Notes: generated by a model from the sequence alone, not told the origin. Positions 17,727-27,700 are shown, counted from the first letter of the stretch. The stretch is 64,000 nt of DNA from Bosea sp. 685 (GCF_031884435.1 NZ_CP134779.1:5332001-5396000); one strand, 5' to 3'. Numbers and translations are program-made.

Positions 17727-19820
17727 ATGGTTTTCCTGTCCTCATCGCTGGCATTCTGGATAGCGGTCGCAACGGCGATCCTGGCAATCCTGTTCGCGCT
17801 CAAGCTGGCGCGGCAGCGCGACCGCATCGTGCGCCAGGCCACCGAACTCGCCCATGACATCGAGACACTGAACGACCGGCTCTGGGCGCTGGCCGATAGC
17901 GAGGAGCGCTATCGCAGCCTGATCGAGGCGCAGGGCGACCTGATCGTGCGCCGCGACGGCGACCGGATCGTCTACGCCAATGCCGGCTATGCCTCCCTGC
18001 TCGGCTTGAGCGAGGCCGAGGTCATCGGCAGCCAGGCGCAGCCGAGGCGCATCGCCTGCCGGCCGGCACTCGCGCTGGGCGACGGCGCCCGTGTCTTCGA
18101 CGAGAGTTTGGCGACGCTCGAAGGCGAGCGCTGGATCTCCTGGGTCGAGACCGTCGTGCCGGTCGCGCTCGGCAAGACCGTGCTGCAGCGCGTCGGCCGC
18201 GACATCACCGCCCGCATCGCCGGCGAGCAGGAACTGGTCGAGGCTCGCGCCCGGGCCGAGAGCGCCAGCGAGGCGAAATCGCGCTTCCTTGCGACCGTCA
18301 GCCACGAATTCCGCACGCCGCTCAACGGCATCCTCGGCATGGCCGATCTGCTCGGCGACACGCGCCTCGACCCCGAGCAGACCACCTATGTCGGTGCGCT
18401 GCGCACTTCGGGCGAGGCGCTGCTCTCGCTCGTCGACGACATCCTCGACGTCGCCAAGGTCGAGGCCGGCAAGCTCGAATTATCCGTAGCGCCCTTCGAT
18501 CTGGGCCCGCTGGTCGAGACTGTCGGCGAATTGATGGCGCCGCGCGCCCAGGCGAAAGGCCTCGACATCGCGACCTATCTCGCACCCGACCTGCCCAGCC
18601 GCCTGGTCGGCGACCGCGATCGGCTGCGCCAAATCCTGCTCAACCTCGTCGGCAATGCAATCAAGTTCACCGAGCATGGCGGCGTCGGCATCCGCCTCGA
18701 CCGCGCCGCCGGGGAGATGATCGAGATCACCGTCTCCGACACCGGGCCGGGCATCCCGCAAGACCGGCTGCAGGCGATTTTCGACGAGTTCGAACAGGCG
18801 GACAACACCGCCACGCGTAGCCATGAAGGCACGGGACTCGGCCTTGCGATCGTGCGCCAACTGGTCTCGTTGATGGGCGGCGAGGTCGGCGTCGAGAGCC
18901 GGCCTGGCGAAGGCGCGCTCTTCCGCGTCCGCCTGCCGCTTGAGGTAGCCGAGGCCGGCACCATCCTGGCCCCGCCGGACTGGCAAGGGCGGCGCGTGCT
19001 GGTCGTCTGCGCCGCCCCCTTCGCCGGGCGCTTCCTGGCGGACACGATCGCGACCACGGGCGCCACGGCCATGCTGGCAACCGGACCCGACAGAGCGCTC
19101 GCCCTGCTGCGGCAAGGCGCGGCCCCCGACGCTATCCTGATCGACCAGTCGATCGGCCCGGAGGCCGCGCGCATTCTGGCGGAAGCAGCGCGCGAGGCCG
19201 GGCCGGGTGAACGACTGATCATGCTCTCCCCGACCGAGCGGCGGCAATTCGGCGTGCCACGCGAGCAGGGCTTCACCGGTTTCCTGATGAAGCCGGTGCG
19301 GGCGCGCTCGCTCTATGAGCGCCTTTCGCCGCGGCCGGAAGCGGCCGTGCTCCTGCCCGATTCGCGTCAGGAGGCGCCCTCTCCCGCGCTCCCGGTCGCG
19401 CCGCGGCTCACCGTGCTCGTCGCCGAAGACAACGAGATCAACGCCTTGCTGGCGACGCGGACGCTGGAGCGGCTCGGCTGCGCCGCGATCTGGGCCCGCA
19501 ACGGGCGCGAGGCCATCAGCCATGTCGCGGCCAGCCTGAAGGGCGAGGCGGCAGCGCTCGACCTTGTCCTGCTGGATATTCGCATGCCGGAGCTCGACGG
19601 ACTCTCGGCCGCGCGCATCATCCGCACCATGGAGGCCGAGGCGAAAGCCGGCGCAAAGCTGCCGCTGATCGCCGTCTCCGCCAATGTCTCCGCCGCAGAT
19701 CGCAGCGCCGCGCGGGCCGCCGGCATGGATGATTGCCTGGCTAAGCCTCTCGACCGCGCCGCGCTGAAACGCTGGCTCGACCATGTCGAAGGCCGCCTGA
19801 TGTTGACTTTGAGCGCTTGA
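17727..19820 (+). CDS. Hybrid sensor histidine kinase/response regulator
   Basis: This is a 697-residue membrane kinase. One N-terminal transmembrane segment (AFWIAVATAILAILFALKLA) is followed by a coiled coil and a PAS domain (SEERYRSLIEAQGDLIV). The HisKA box SHEFRTPLNGILG carries His193; the HATPase has NLVGNAIKFT, DTGPGIP and GTGLGLAI. Two receiver modules follow. The first lacks the N-terminal acidic pair (VLVVCAAPF) and looks degenerate; the second has AEDNEIN, the phosphoacceptor Asp617 (LLDIRMPELDG) and the conserved Lys in CLAKPLD. It follows tpsA by 165 bp on the same strand. No separate response regulator is adjacent. Confidence 0.9.
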   Translation: MVFLSSSLAFWIAVATAILAILFALKLARQRDRIVRQATELAHDIETLNDRLWALADSEERYRSLIEAQGDLIVRRDGDRIVYANAGYASLLGLSEAEVIGSQAQPRRIACRPALALGDGARVFDESLATLEGERWISWVETVVPVALGKTVLQRVGRDITARIAGEQELVEARARAESASEAKSRFLATVSHEFRTPLNGILGMADLLGDTRLDPEQTTYVGALRTSGEALLSLVDDILDVAKVEAGKLELSVAPFDLGPLVETVGELMAPRAQAKGLDIATYLAPDLPSRLVGDRDRLRQILLNLVGNAIKFTEHGGVGIRLDRAAGEMIEITVSDTGPGIPQDRLQAIFDEFEQADNTATRSHEGTGLGLAIVRQLVSLMGGEVGVESRPGEGALFRVRLPLEVAEAGTILAPPDWQGRRVLVVCAAPFAGRFLADTIATTGATAMLATGPDRALALLRQGAAPDAILIDQSIGPEAARILAEAAREAGPGERLIMLSPTERRQFGVPREQGFTGFLMKPVRARSLYERLSPRPEAAVLLPDSRQEAPSPALPVAPRLTVLVAEDNEINALLATRTLERLGCAAIWARNGREAISHVAASLKGEAAALDLVLLDIRMPELDGLSAARIIRTMEAEAKAGAKLPLIAVSANVSAADRSAARAAGMDDCLAKPLDRAALKRWLDHVEGRLMLTLSA

Positions 19821-19922
19821 GACGGCGTCATAACGCTGACGCAGTTCTGTCGCGATCCTGTTAAACCGTCGGCGCTAGCGTTCCCATCGCCAGCATCAGC
19901 GGCGCAGGGGGCAAGAAGAGCG

Positions 19923-20849
19923 ATGGCATTTGAGGTCTTTCGCGGCCACGATCAGCCGGCAAATCAATTGCCGGCCGGACATCCGTTCCTGGCGCGGCTG
20001 CGCAAGCTCAGCGGCCGCCCGGGCGAGTTCGACCCGCTTTCTGGCTCGCTCGGCCGTTCCGGCTCGCTCGAGGTCAGACTGGCGCGAGGCCCGCGCGAGA
20101 TCTGGCGGGCACAACGGCTGCGCTACCGCGTGTTCTATCAGGAGATGTCGGCCAAGCCCGATGTCGTGTCACGGATGTTCCGCCGCGACGCCGACCGTTT
20201 CGACGGGGCTTGCGATCATCTCCTGGTCATCGACCATGCCGCGCGCGGGCGCTTCGGCGGCATCAAGCCCAAGGTCGTCGGCACCTATCGCTTGATGCGG
20301 CAAGGCGCGGCGACGCGCTTCGGCGGCTTCTACACGCAAGGGGAATTCGACCTGCAGCCGCTGCTCGCGCGCCACCCATCCGCGCGCTTCCTCGAGCTCG
20401 GCCGCTCCTGCGTGCTCAAGCCCTATCGCACCAAGAAGACGGTCGAACTGCTCTGGCACGGCATCTGGGCCTATGTCCGCCACCATCGGATCGACGCGAT
20501 GTTCGGCTGCGCCAGCTTCGACAGCACCGATCCCGACGCATTGGCGCTGCCGCTGAGCTTCCTGCACCACCATGCCCGCTCCGAAGGCGAATGGGGCGCC
20601 ATTGCCCGGCCCGACCGCAGCGTGGCGATGAACCGGCTCCCGGTGGAGGCACTCGATGCCAAGCAGGCGCTGAAACAGATGCCGCCGCTGATCAAGGCCT
20701 ATCTCCGGCTGGGCGCCCGTTTCGGCACGGGCGCGGTGGTCGACCGGCAGTTCGGCACGACCGACGTGCTGGTGATCCTGCCCGTGGCCGCGATCGACCA
20801 GCGCTATCTCGATTATTACGGTGACGAGGGCCAGCGCTACGCGGCTTGA
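19923..20849 (+). CDS. olsB: L-ornithine N(alpha)-acyltransferase, OlsB type
   Basis: This is a 308-residue GNAT-fold acyltransferase. OlsB transfers a 3-hydroxyacyl chain from ACP to ornithine, giving lyso-ornithine lipid, the first step in phosphate-free membrane lipid synthesis. Family signatures are visible: AQRLRYRVFYQEM near residue 65, FDGACDHLLVID, VVGTYRLMR, FLELGRSCV and the C-terminal GTTDVLVILPV. The partner OlsA is not in the window, which is common because olsA and olsB are often unlinked. RBS-like AGAAGAG precedes the ATG. A palindromic element follows the gene. Confidence 0.85.
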   Translation: MAFEVFRGHDQPANQLPAGHPFLARLRKLSGRPGEFDPLSGSLGRSGSLEVRLARGPREIWRAQRLRYRVFYQEMSAKPDVVSRMFRRDADRFDGACDHLLVIDHAARGRFGGIKPKVVGTYRLMRQGAATRFGGFYTQGEFDLQPLLARHPSARFLELGRSCVLKPYRTKKTVELLWHGIWAYVRHHRIDAMFGCASFDSTDPDALALPLSFLHHHARSEGEWGAIARPDRSVAMNRLPVEALDAKQALKQMPPLIKAYLRLGARFGTGAVVDRQFGTTDVLVILPVAAIDQRYLDYYGDEGQRYAA

Positions 20850-20857
20850 GGGCCTTT

Positions 20858-20957
20858 AGAGCATTCCGCGTTTCTCCGAATCGCGGAATGCTCTACCTCC
20901 TTGTTTTATCGCATTTTCTTCACGCGAACCTGTGTCCACTTCGCTCGAAAATGCTCT
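20858..20957 (+). repeat. Composite palindromic repeat, proximal module only
   Basis: It begins with a perfect 13-bp stem (AGAGCATTCCGCG at 20858-20870 with its complement at 20882-20894) directly after olsB. It continues TTCTTCACGCGAACC, CCACTTCGCTCGAAAATGCTCT, matching 24762-24863. The hairpin has no T-run, so termination at olsB is possible but not clear. Confidence 0.75.
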
Positions 20958-20979
20958 GGGATCGCGGATGAACCGCTGC

Positions 20980-21013
20980 GTCATTCCGGGCGGGCCATAG
21001 GCCCCGGAATGAC
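20980..21013 (+). repeat. GTCATTCCGGG palindrome, short copy
   Basis: An 11-bp inverted repeat, GTCATTCCGGG at 20980-20990 with CCCGGAATGAC at 21003-21013, lies between convergent genes. It is the smallest member of a family of five found in this window and could fold as a bidirectional hairpin. Confidence 0.7.
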
Positions 21014-21030
21014 AGCGGAGGTTTGCGAGC

Positions 21031-21897
21031 CTATTCCCCTGCCTGCGCCAGCGCCCGTAGGGCCTCGCGATAGGTCGGATAGCGGAGCGCGTAACCGAGT
21101 TCCCGCTTCATCAGCGCGTTCGAGACGCGCTTGTTCTCGCCATAGAAGCTCGCCGCCATGGGCGTCAGCTGCGCTGGATCGAACGGGGTCTCGGGCGGCG
21201 GCTCGATGCCGATCAGCCCGGCGGCGAAGCTCACCACATCCTGCGGCGGGGCAGGCTCGTCATCGGTAACGTTGTAGACGGCGCCGTTGCGCGGCTGTTC
21301 GAGCGAGGCCAGCAGCACGCCGGCGATATCCTGCGCATGGATGCGGTTGAAGACCTGGCCGGGCTTGACCAGGCGCCGCGCCGTGCCCGCGCGCAGATTG
21401 ACGATGCCGTTGCGGCCGGGGCCGTAAATGCCGGCGAGGCGGAAAATCTGCACAGGCTTTCCGGTTTTCTCCCCGAAGGCGAGCCAGGCCTTGTCGATCG
21501 TGAGCCGCAGCGTCGAGCGCGCATTGGTGGGCCGGCATTCGGCTGTTTCGTCGATCCAGGCGCCGTCGTGATTGCCATAGACGCCGATGGTCGAGAGATA
21601 GCCGATCCAGCGCAGATCGGGCGCGGCCGCAAGCTGACTGGAGAGGCAGGCGAGCGCCGGATCGCCGTCCTCGCCTGGCTGCGCCGAGACCAGCACGGCA
21701 TCGGCCTCCATGACGGCTTTGGCCAGCCGCGACGACACTGCAAAACCGTCGAAGACCAGGGTCGGAATGCCGGCGCGGCTGAGCGCTCCCGCCTTGTCGG
21801 CCGAGCGCACCGTGCCGGTGACCTCGAAGCCCCCAGCCAACGCAGCACGCGCGAAAAAACCGGCGGTATAGCCGAGGCCGATGATGACGAGCTTCAT
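21031..21897 (-). CDS. SDR-family NAD(P)-dependent oxidoreductase/epimerase
   Basis: This is a 288-residue extended-SDR-like protein beginning [15 protein letters not shown], with the Rossmann dinucleotide motif GLGYTAG at residues 7-13. Later elements fit the atypical SDR group ([18 protein letters not shown], containing the serine/tyrosine region, and [13 protein letters not shown]). The ATG at 21897 overlaps the stop of queG (ATGA), which fixes the start and indicates translational coupling in a GST-queG-SDR operon. The substrate is not evident. Confidence 0.82.
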   Translation of the reverse strand: MKLVIIGLGYTAGFFARAALAGGFEVTGTVRSADKAGALSRAGIPTLVFDGFAVSSRLAKAVMEADAVLVSAQPGEDGDPALACLSSQLAAAPDLRWIGYLSTIGVYGNHDGAWIDETAECRPTNARSTLRLTIDKAWLAFGEKTGKPVQIFRLAGIYGPGRNGIVNLRAGTARRLVKPGQVFNRIHAQDIAGVLLASLEQPRNGAVYNVTDDEPAPPQDVVSFAAGLIGIEPPPETPFDPAQLTPMAASFYGENKRVSNALMKRELGYALRYPTYREALRALAQAGE

Positions 21898-23033
21898 GCA
21901 ATGCATTCCGGCTGGGATGGGAGGGCGAGCCATTCCTTGCGGACATCCGCATCGGCTTCGCCTGCGAGGGCATGAGCGGCGAGGTGCCCGGCTCGCACTG
22001 GCGCGAGCCTGATCAGCGCCCAAGCGGCCATGGCACGTACCAAAGGCGAGGCATCAGCGACCAGGGCCTCGGCGCTGGCAGCAAGCTCGGGCCGGTTGCT
22101 GTTGCCGATCGCGATCAGAACGTTGCGAATAAAGCGGTCGCGACCCGTGCGCTTCACCGGCGTGCCGGCGAAGAGCGTGCGGAAAGCGGCATCGTCCAGC
22201 GCCGCGAGATCGGCCAAGGACGGCGCGTCGAGGCCATCATTGAGCGCGAGCCGGGTTTCCTGGGCTGCGGCGGCGAATTTGTTCCAGGGGCAGACGGCCA
22301 GGCAATCATCGCAGCCGAAGACGCGGTTGCCGATGCCGGGGCGCAGCGCCGCATCGATATGGCCTTGATGCTCGATGGTGAGATAGGCGATGCAGCGGCG
22401 CGCATCGAGCTGATAGGGCGCGGGGAAGGCGTCGGTCGGGCAGATGTCGAGGCAGCGCCGGCAGGAGCCGCAATGGTCGCTCTCGGGCGCGTCCAGCGGC
22501 AATTCGGCCGTGGTGTAGATCGCTCCGAGGAAGAGCCAGGAGCCGTGCTCGCGCGAGACCAGCACGGTGTGCTTGCCCTGCCAGCCGAGGCCGGCGGCCT
22601 CGGCGAGCGGCTTTTCCATCACAGGAGCGGTATCGACGAAGACCTTGACGTCCGCCCCGCCCTTCGCCGCGAGCAGGCCGGCGACGCTTTTCAGCTTGCC
22701 CTTGATGACGTCGTGATAGTCGCGCCGCCGCGCATAGAGCGAGATCGCGGCCTTGTCAGGCTGGCCCAGGATGGCGAGCGGGTCGCTATCGGGCGCATAG
22801 CTCATGCCGAGCATCACGACGCGACGCGCCTCGCTCCAGAGCTTTCGCGGCGCGGCGCGCTCAGTCACGCGCTCCGCCATCCAGCCCATCTCGCCATGAT
22901 GGCCGGCCTCGAGCCAGGCCTGGAGACGTTCGGAAACCTGCGGGATGGCCTCTGCCGAAGCGATGCGGATGACGGCGAAACCCTCGGCCCGGGCGCGCTC
23001 GACGACTGCCCGCTTCAGGCGCTCGCCCTTCAA
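21894..23033 (-). CDS. queG: Epoxyqueuosine reductase QueG
   Basis: QueG reduces epoxyqueuosine to queuosine in tRNA wobble position 34, using cobalamin and two [4Fe-4S] clusters. The protein of about 379 residues shows [21 protein letters not shown], the first ferredoxin set [13 protein letters not shown] and the second [11 protein letters not shown], followed by HEAT-like helices. I chose the TTG at 23033: it overlaps the stop of the upstream GST gene by TTGA, whereas the ATG/GTG frame extension to 23132 lies wholly inside that gene. The start is therefore a non-ATG, coupled start. Confidence 0.88.
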   Translation of the reverse strand: MKGERLKRAVVERARAEGFAVIRIASAEAIPQVSERLQAWLEAGHHGEMGWMAERVTERAAPRKLWSEARRVVMLGMSYAPDSDPLAILGQPDKAAISLYARRRDYHDVIKGKLKSVAGLLAAKGGADVKVFVDTAPVMEKPLAEAAGLGWQGKHTVLVSREHGSWLFLGAIYTTAELPLDAPESDHCGSCRRCLDICPTDAFPAPYQLDARRCIAYLTIEHQGHIDAALRPGIGNRVFGCDDCLAVCPWNKFAAAAQETRLALNDGLDAPSLADLAALDDAAFRTLFAGTPVKRTGRDRFIRNVLIAIGNSNRPELAASAEALVADASPLVRAMAAWALIRLAPVRAGHLAAHALAGEADADVRKEWLALPSQPECIA

Positions 23034-23722
23034 AAATCCAGATTGTCGTAATGCGCGCTCGGAGCCATGCCCGGAATCCGGTCGGCCAGCAGCGGCCGGA
23101 AGCTCGGGCGGGACTTGATCCTCGCATACCATGCGCGCGCGGCCTCATCCTCATCCCAGGGCACGTCGCCGAGATAGTCGACGCAGGAGAGATGCGCCGC
23201 CGCGGCGAGATCGGCATAGCTCAGTTCGGCCCCGGCAAGCCAGTTCCGCTTGGCGGTGAGCCAGGCGATGTAGCGCAGATGATAGCGCACATTGGCGCGC
23301 GCCGCGCGGATCGCGCTCATGTCGGGCGGCCCGCCGCCCTCGTCGCGGCTCATGAATCGCTTCATCACCTTTTCCAGCACGAGCGGAGCGGTGATCTCGG
23401 CATCGAACTTCAGGTTGAACCAGTCGAGCAGCCGGCGCACCTCGACGCGCTCGCCCGGCCCTTCCGGCAGGAGGCGGCGTTCGGCCAGCGCCAGACCGCG
23501 CGTCTCGTCCAAATATTCGGCAATGACGCCGGCGCCGGGAACGGCAAGCCCGTTCTCCTCGCGGAAAACCGGCGTGGTGCCGGCGGTGTTCAGTTCAAGG
23601 AACTCGCGCCGCCGCTCCCAGACGCGCTCCTCGACCAGCTCGGCCTCCATGCCGAACTCGCCGAGAACCAGCCGGATGAAGCGCGAATGCGGACATAGCG
23701 GATAATGAAAAAGGGTCGCCAT
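23030..23722 (-). CDS. Glutathione S-transferase family protein
   Basis: This is a 230-residue cytosolic GST-like protein. The thioredoxin-like N-terminal domain begins [20 protein letters not shown] and contains [10 protein letters not shown] with the cis-proline loop, then EYLDE. The helical C-terminal domain includes [23 protein letters not shown], the conserved N-capping region. It is the first gene of the overlapping operon with queG and the SDR gene. The ATG at 23722 fits the family; the frame is open further upstream. Substrate unknown. Confidence 0.85.
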   Translation of the reverse strand: MATLFHYPLCPHSRFIRLVLGEFGMEAELVEERVWERRREFLELNTAGTTPVFREENGLAVPGAGVIAEYLDETRGLALAERRLLPEGPGERVEVRRLLDWFNLKFDAEITAPLVLEKVMKRFMSRDEGGGPPDMSAIRAARANVRYHLRYIAWLTAKRNWLAGAELSYADLAAAAHLSCVDYLGDVPWDEDEAARAWYARIKSRPSFRPLLADRIPGMAPSAHYDNLDF

Positions 23723-23965
23723 GGCACTCATGAAACAGCGAGATGCGGCCGAAGCAGGGCCAGCGGAAAGGCGGGGCGCAGCCATGCGCCAGGCGCTTGC
23801 TATAGTCCCAGGCCACGAAGGTCACAACCCGCAGGGTGTGCAGTGCCTCGATTTGCAGCGGCCGCATTGGCGAATTGGTAACCGAATTGCAAAGAGCTTG
23901 GCCCATGGAAGGGTGCAGTTTACCAAGCGCGGCGGCGCGCGATTCGCTTCAAAGGACAGCCTCTC

Positions 23966-24763
23966 ATGCAAAACCTGATCGAAGCGTTCGTGCTCGGCAT
24001 CGTCGAGGGCCTGACCGAGTTCCTGCCTGTTTCCTCGACAGGCCATTTGCTGCTGCTCGGGCATTTCCTCGGCTTCGAATCCAACGGCAAGAGTTTCGAG
24101 GTGCTGGTCCAGCTCGGCGCGATCCTGGCGATCATGCTGGTCTATTTCCGGCGCCTGCTCGACATCGCGCTGCGCCTGGGCAGCGACCCCGCCGCCCGGC
24201 GCTTCGTCATCGGCGTGCTCATCGCCTTCCTGCCGGCGGCGCTGATCGGCGCCGTGCTGCACGGCTTCATCAAGAGCGTGCTGTTCAACCCGTTCCTGGT
24301 CTGCTGCGCGCTGATCGCCGGCGGGCTCGTGCTGCTGGTCGTCGATGAGCTCGAACTCGAGGTGAAACACACCGACGCCACCACCTTCCCGCTGCCGATG
24401 TATCTCAAGATCGGCTTCATCCAGTGCCTGGCGATGATCCCCGGCGTCTCGCGTTCGGGCTCGACCATCGTCGGCGCGATGCTGCTGGGCGCCAGCAAGC
24501 GCGCGGCGGCCGAATTCTCCTTCTTCCTGGCCATGCCGACCATGGCGGGCGCCTTCGCCTACGACCTGCTCAAGAGCTACAAAACCCTGACCTTCGACGA
24601 TTCCCTGCTGATCGTCGTCGGCTTCGTGGCGGCCTTCTTCTCGGCCCTGATCGTGGTGCGCAGCTTCCTCGACTACGTCTCCAAGCGCGGTTTCGCGATC
24701 TTCGCCTGGTGGCGGATCATCATGGGGCTGTTCGGCCTGGCGGGCTTGTGGATCGTCGGCTAG
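23966..24763 (+). CDS. uppP: Undecaprenyl-diphosphatase UppP (BacA)
   Basis: This is a 265-residue polytopic membrane phosphatase that converts undecaprenyl pyrophosphate to the monophosphate carrier for peptidoglycan and polysaccharide synthesis; it also gives bacitracin resistance. Both signature motifs are present: [17 protein letters not shown] near residue 13 and [10 protein letters not shown] near residue 157. About seven hydrophobic helices follow. A palindromic element begins at the stop codon. Confidence 0.93.
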   Translation: MQNLIEAFVLGIVEGLTEFLPVSSTGHLLLLGHFLGFESNGKSFEVLVQLGAILAIMLVYFRRLLDIALRLGSDPAARRFVIGVLIAFLPAALIGAVLHGFIKSVLFNPFLVCCALIAGGLVLLVVDELELEVKHTDATTFPLPMYLKIGFIQCLAMIPGVSRSGSTIVGAMLLGASKRAAAEFSFFLAMPTMAGAFAYDLLKSYKTLTFDDSLLIVVGFVAAFFSALIVVRSFLDYVSKRGFAIFAWWRIIMGLFGLAGLWIVG

Positions 24764-24990
24764 AGCAATCTCCGATCCAGTTGGATCGGTCAATTGCTCT
24801 ATCTCATTGTTTTAACGCGTTTTCTTCACGCGAACCGGTATCCACTTCGCTCGAAAACGCTCTAGGAGCAGGATACGAAAAAGTGGGGACCGGTTTTTCG
24901 CATTGATCCTGCTCTCGCTCTTGGATGAGAGACGGATTCAGATTTCAGCTGGGATCACTTCGTCAGCCCATCTGAAATCATCCGGCTCTA
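24762..24990 (+). repeat. Composite palindromic repeat, full-length copy
   Basis: The proximal module (24762-24863) starts with a hairpin, AGAGCAAT...ATTGCTCT with inner CCGATCCA/TGGATCGG, then TTCTTCACGCGAACCGG and CCACTTCGCTCGAAAACGCTCT. The distal module (24864-24990) carries GAAAAAGTGGGGACCGG with TTTTTCGC inside GAGCAGGAT/ATCCTGCTC, and a third stem with CAGATTTCAG and CTGAAATC. It lies between convergent uppP and MFS genes. Confidence 0.8.
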
Positions 24991-25000
24991 GCTCGATCGC

Positions 25001-26728
25001 TCATACCGAGCGCGGATCGCTCAGCGACTCCGTGATCATCTGAGCCTCCACCGCCGCCACGCGCGGCAGCGAGCCGGTCTGGCGCTCGATCATGCGGTGG
25101 ACGACAGGCGGGTTCTCGCCCCTGTGCAAGGCGCGGACGCGATCGCCGATCTCGGCATCGGCCTGGGTGACACGCTGGTTCTGGCGGATGTATTCGACCC
25201 AGGTCGGGCTGTCGTAGCGCTCGACCCAGAGTTCCGCATTGGTCAGGTCGCGCAACAGCGTCCAGTGGCGCGCACCATCGCGGCGGCGAATGCGGCGGCG
25301 CTCGGCCATGGCGTTGAGGAAGACGACGACGTCCTCCTCGCGGATCAGGTATTCGATCGTGACGATGACCGGCCCGCTGCGCGGCTCGATATCGACTGCG
25401 ACCTTGGGCTCGCGCCAGCGGCTCAGCGGATCGAGATTGAGCGCCTCCAGCGGCGGCAGGGCGTAGCGCAGGCCGAGCGCCGCGCCGACCAGGAGGATGA
25501 CGGCCGCCATCAGCAGCGCCTGCTCGGTGCCGAAATGCAGGACCGCCCGGCCCCAGGCCCAGCTGCCGATCGCCATGCCGCCGAAAGCGCCCATCTGATA
25601 GAGCGCCAATGACCGACCGACGACCCAGCGCGGCGCCGAGAGCTGCACCGTGGCGTTGAAGGTCGAGAGCGTCAAAACCCAGCAGGCGCCGCCGACGCTG
25701 AGCGCCGGCATGGTCAGCCACAGGCTCGTGCTGACGGCGATCAGCGCAACGGAGACGGCAAAGGCGACGAAGGTCATCCGCACCAGCGCCTCGGTGGTGA
25801 GCAACCGGCGCAGCCTTGCGCTCATGAAGGCGCCGCCGACGGCACCGGCACCGAAGGCTCCGAGCAGCACGCCGAAGATCAATGGACCGCCTTGAATGAG
25901 ATCGCGCGCGATCAGCGGCAGCAAGGCGAGCGCGACGATGCCGCCGAAGCCGAAGGCGAAGGCGCGCAGGATGACGCTGCGGATGTTGGGCGACATCGCG
26001 ACATAGCGCAGCCCCGCCCCCATCGCGATCCAGAGCGTCTCGCGCGGCAACAAGCGCTCGACCTTGGGCGGTCGCCAGCGCGCCAGCACCGTGATCAGGC
26101 CGATATAGCACAAGGCGTTGACCGCGAAGGCAGCGAAGGCGCCCGCCGCCGCAACGATCGCGCCACCGATCGCGGGGCCGACACTGCGGGCGATGTTGAA
26201 GGCGACGCTGTTCAGCGTCACCGCGGCGGGCACATCACGGCGCGGCACCATATCGCCGACCGAGGACTGCCAGGCCGGGTTGTTCAGCGCCGAGCCGCAG
26301 CCGATCAGGAAGGTGAAGCTCAGCAAGAGCCAGGGCGTGATCAACCCCAGCCATGAAAATGCGGCAAGCGTGACAGAGACGGCGAACAGGAAGCCCTGGG
26401 CCGTCAACATGATCTTGCGGCGATCGTAATTGTCAGAGATTGCCCCTGCAGCCAGCGAGAACAGCATCACCGGCAGCGTCGTCGAGGCCTGCACCAGCGC
26501 GACCATGTCGGGCGAGGCCGCGATCGAGGTCATCATCCAGGAGGCGCCGACAGCCTGGATCAATCCGCCGAAATTCGAGGCGAGGCTGGCGATCCAGACT
26601 TTGCGGAAGATCGGCTGCTGCAGCGGCACGAAGGGCGAGGTGCGCTCCGAGGACAGCTCGATGCCCTCCGAGGCGAGATCGGCGGCGGCGACATCTTCGA
26701 CAGGCTGGGCGTGAGGATCGACAGGCAT
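25001..26728 (-). CDS. MFS transporter, MFS_3 (EntS-like) exporter family
   Basis: This is a 575-residue inner-membrane protein. Residues ~40-440 hold about twelve hydrophobic helices with the MFS loop SDNYDRRKIM after helix 2 (variant of GxLaDrxxrr). A soluble C-terminal region of ~110 residues (VIVTIEYLIREEDVVVFLNAM ... LRDLTNAELWVERY) is the ferredoxin-like extension usual in MFS_3 proteins. Relatives export siderophores or drugs. No siderophore synthesis gene is nearby, so the substrate is open. It precedes no obvious partner gene. Confidence 0.85.
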   Translation of the reverse strand: MPVDPHAQPVEDVAAADLASEGIELSSERTSPFVPLQQPIFRKVWIASLASNFGGLIQAVGASWMMTSIAASPDMVALVQASTTLPVMLFSLAAGAISDNYDRRKIMLTAQGFLFAVSVTLAAFSWLGLITPWLLLSFTFLIGCGSALNNPAWQSSVGDMVPRRDVPAAVTLNSVAFNIARSVGPAIGGAIVAAAGAFAAFAVNALCYIGLITVLARWRPPKVERLLPRETLWIAMGAGLRYVAMSPNIRSVILRAFAFGFGGIVALALLPLIARDLIQGGPLIFGVLLGAFGAGAVGGAFMSARLRRLLTTEALVRMTFVAFAVSVALIAVSTSLWLTMPALSVGGACWVLTLSTFNATVQLSAPRWVVGRSLALYQMGAFGGMAIGSWAWGRAVLHFGTEQALLMAAVILLVGAALGLRYALPPLEALNLDPLSRWREPKVAVDIEPRSGPVIVTIEYLIREEDVVVFLNAMAERRRIRRRDGARHWTLLRDLTNAELWVERYDSPTWVEYIRQNQRVTQADAEIGDRVRALHRGENPPVVHRMIERQTGSLPRVAAVEAQMITESLSDPRSV

Positions 26729-26785
26729 GCCACAGGGTTAGAGCCTGCGGCGCGGGCTGCCAACCATGAAAGCTCGACTCCGCCT

Positions 26786-27700
26786 TCAAGCACCCGTCTG
26801 GGCCGGAACGCCATCGCTACGACGCGCCCGGCGCGGCTTCGCCACCGGAGCCCGCCAGGCATGAACGGCCGCAACGCCAAGCCCGACCAGCGCCACCCAA
26901 TGCCCCGGCCGCAGGAAGCCGAGATCCTGATAAACCACCACATCGGCATTGGCCTGGAAGACATCCCAAGCCGAGACACCGCTCGTCAAGGCATACCAGG
27001 CCGTCTCGCAGAGCGCCGTGGCAAGCCCGGTCAGAAGTGCTGCTGCGATCAGCACCGGGGTCGTCATCGCGATCTTCAATCGGTTCAGCCCGCGATAGAG
27101 CAAGAGCAGCGCGAAGAGCCCGTTCAGCAGTGCCGGCTGGGTGACGTCGATCTTCGACTGCAGGGCGAAATGCAGCAGGCCTAGCCCGGTGATCAGGTAG
27201 ACGAGGTTGTGCAGGCGCTGCCAGTTCTTCGCGCCCATCCGGCGAATCATCCCGTCGGTCGAGGTGACGCCGAGCGCGGTCAGGCCCAGCAGCGCGGTGA
27301 AGCCGATCGTCAGATAGAAGCGCTTGACGATCTCGGAGACGATCAGGCCCCAGTCGAAGGCGAGGTCGATGCAGTAGAGCGTCAGATGCCCTGCTGCATA
27401 GGCCAGCACCGAGAGGCCGAGCATCCGGCGGATGCCCAGCAGCTTGCCCCAGTCGAGAATGCGCCGGAGCGGCGAGACCGCAAGCGTGACCAGGAGCAAT
27501 CGGATCGCCCAGGTGCCGGTATCGTGCACCGCCCGCGTCCAGGGTTTCGAGCTGAGCTGGCCGGTCCAGGCCTCATAGGCCAGGATCAAGGCCGGCACGA
27601 GCACCAGCGCGAAAGCAAGCGCGCGCAAAGCCGAGAACCGCCCCTGCCGATCCAGCCATGGCAGCCATCCGTTCACGCCGTTCTCCCGCTGACCGTTCAT
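26786..27700 (-). CDS. msrQ: MsrQ, heme-binding subunit of the periplasmic methionine sulfoxide reductase
   Basis: MsrQ passes electrons from the respiratory chain to MsrP, which repairs oxidised methionines in periplasmic proteins. The 304-residue protein has six or so helices with heme-ligand histidines in the ferric-reductase-like core (AAGHLTLYCID, RLHNLVYLITGLGLLHF) and the TSTDGMIRRMGAKNWQRLH stretch typical of the family. I chose the ATG at 27700, since the longer frame runs through the BrnT gene. The usual partner gene msrP is not adjacent. The C-terminal tail is basic. Confidence 0.85.
   Translation of the reverse strand: MNGQRENGVNGWLPWLDRQGRFSALRALAFALVLVPALILAYEAWTGQLSSKPWTRAVHDTGTWAIRLLLVTLAVSPLRRILDWGKLLGIRRMLGLSVLAYAAGHLTLYCIDLAFDWGLIVSEIVKRFYLTIGFTALLGLTALGVTSTDGMIRRMGAKNWQRLHNLVYLITGLGLLHFALQSKIDVTQPALLNGLFALLLLYRGLNRLKIAMTTPVLIAAALLTGLATALCETAWYALTSGVSAWDVFQANADVVVYQDLGFLRPGHWVALVGLGVAAVHAWRAPVAKPRRARRSDGVPAQTGA

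Noticed and set aside
25001..25400. Unusual extra domain on the MFS transporter as a novelty
   Set aside because: The ferredoxin-like C-terminal extension is normal in the MFS_3 family.
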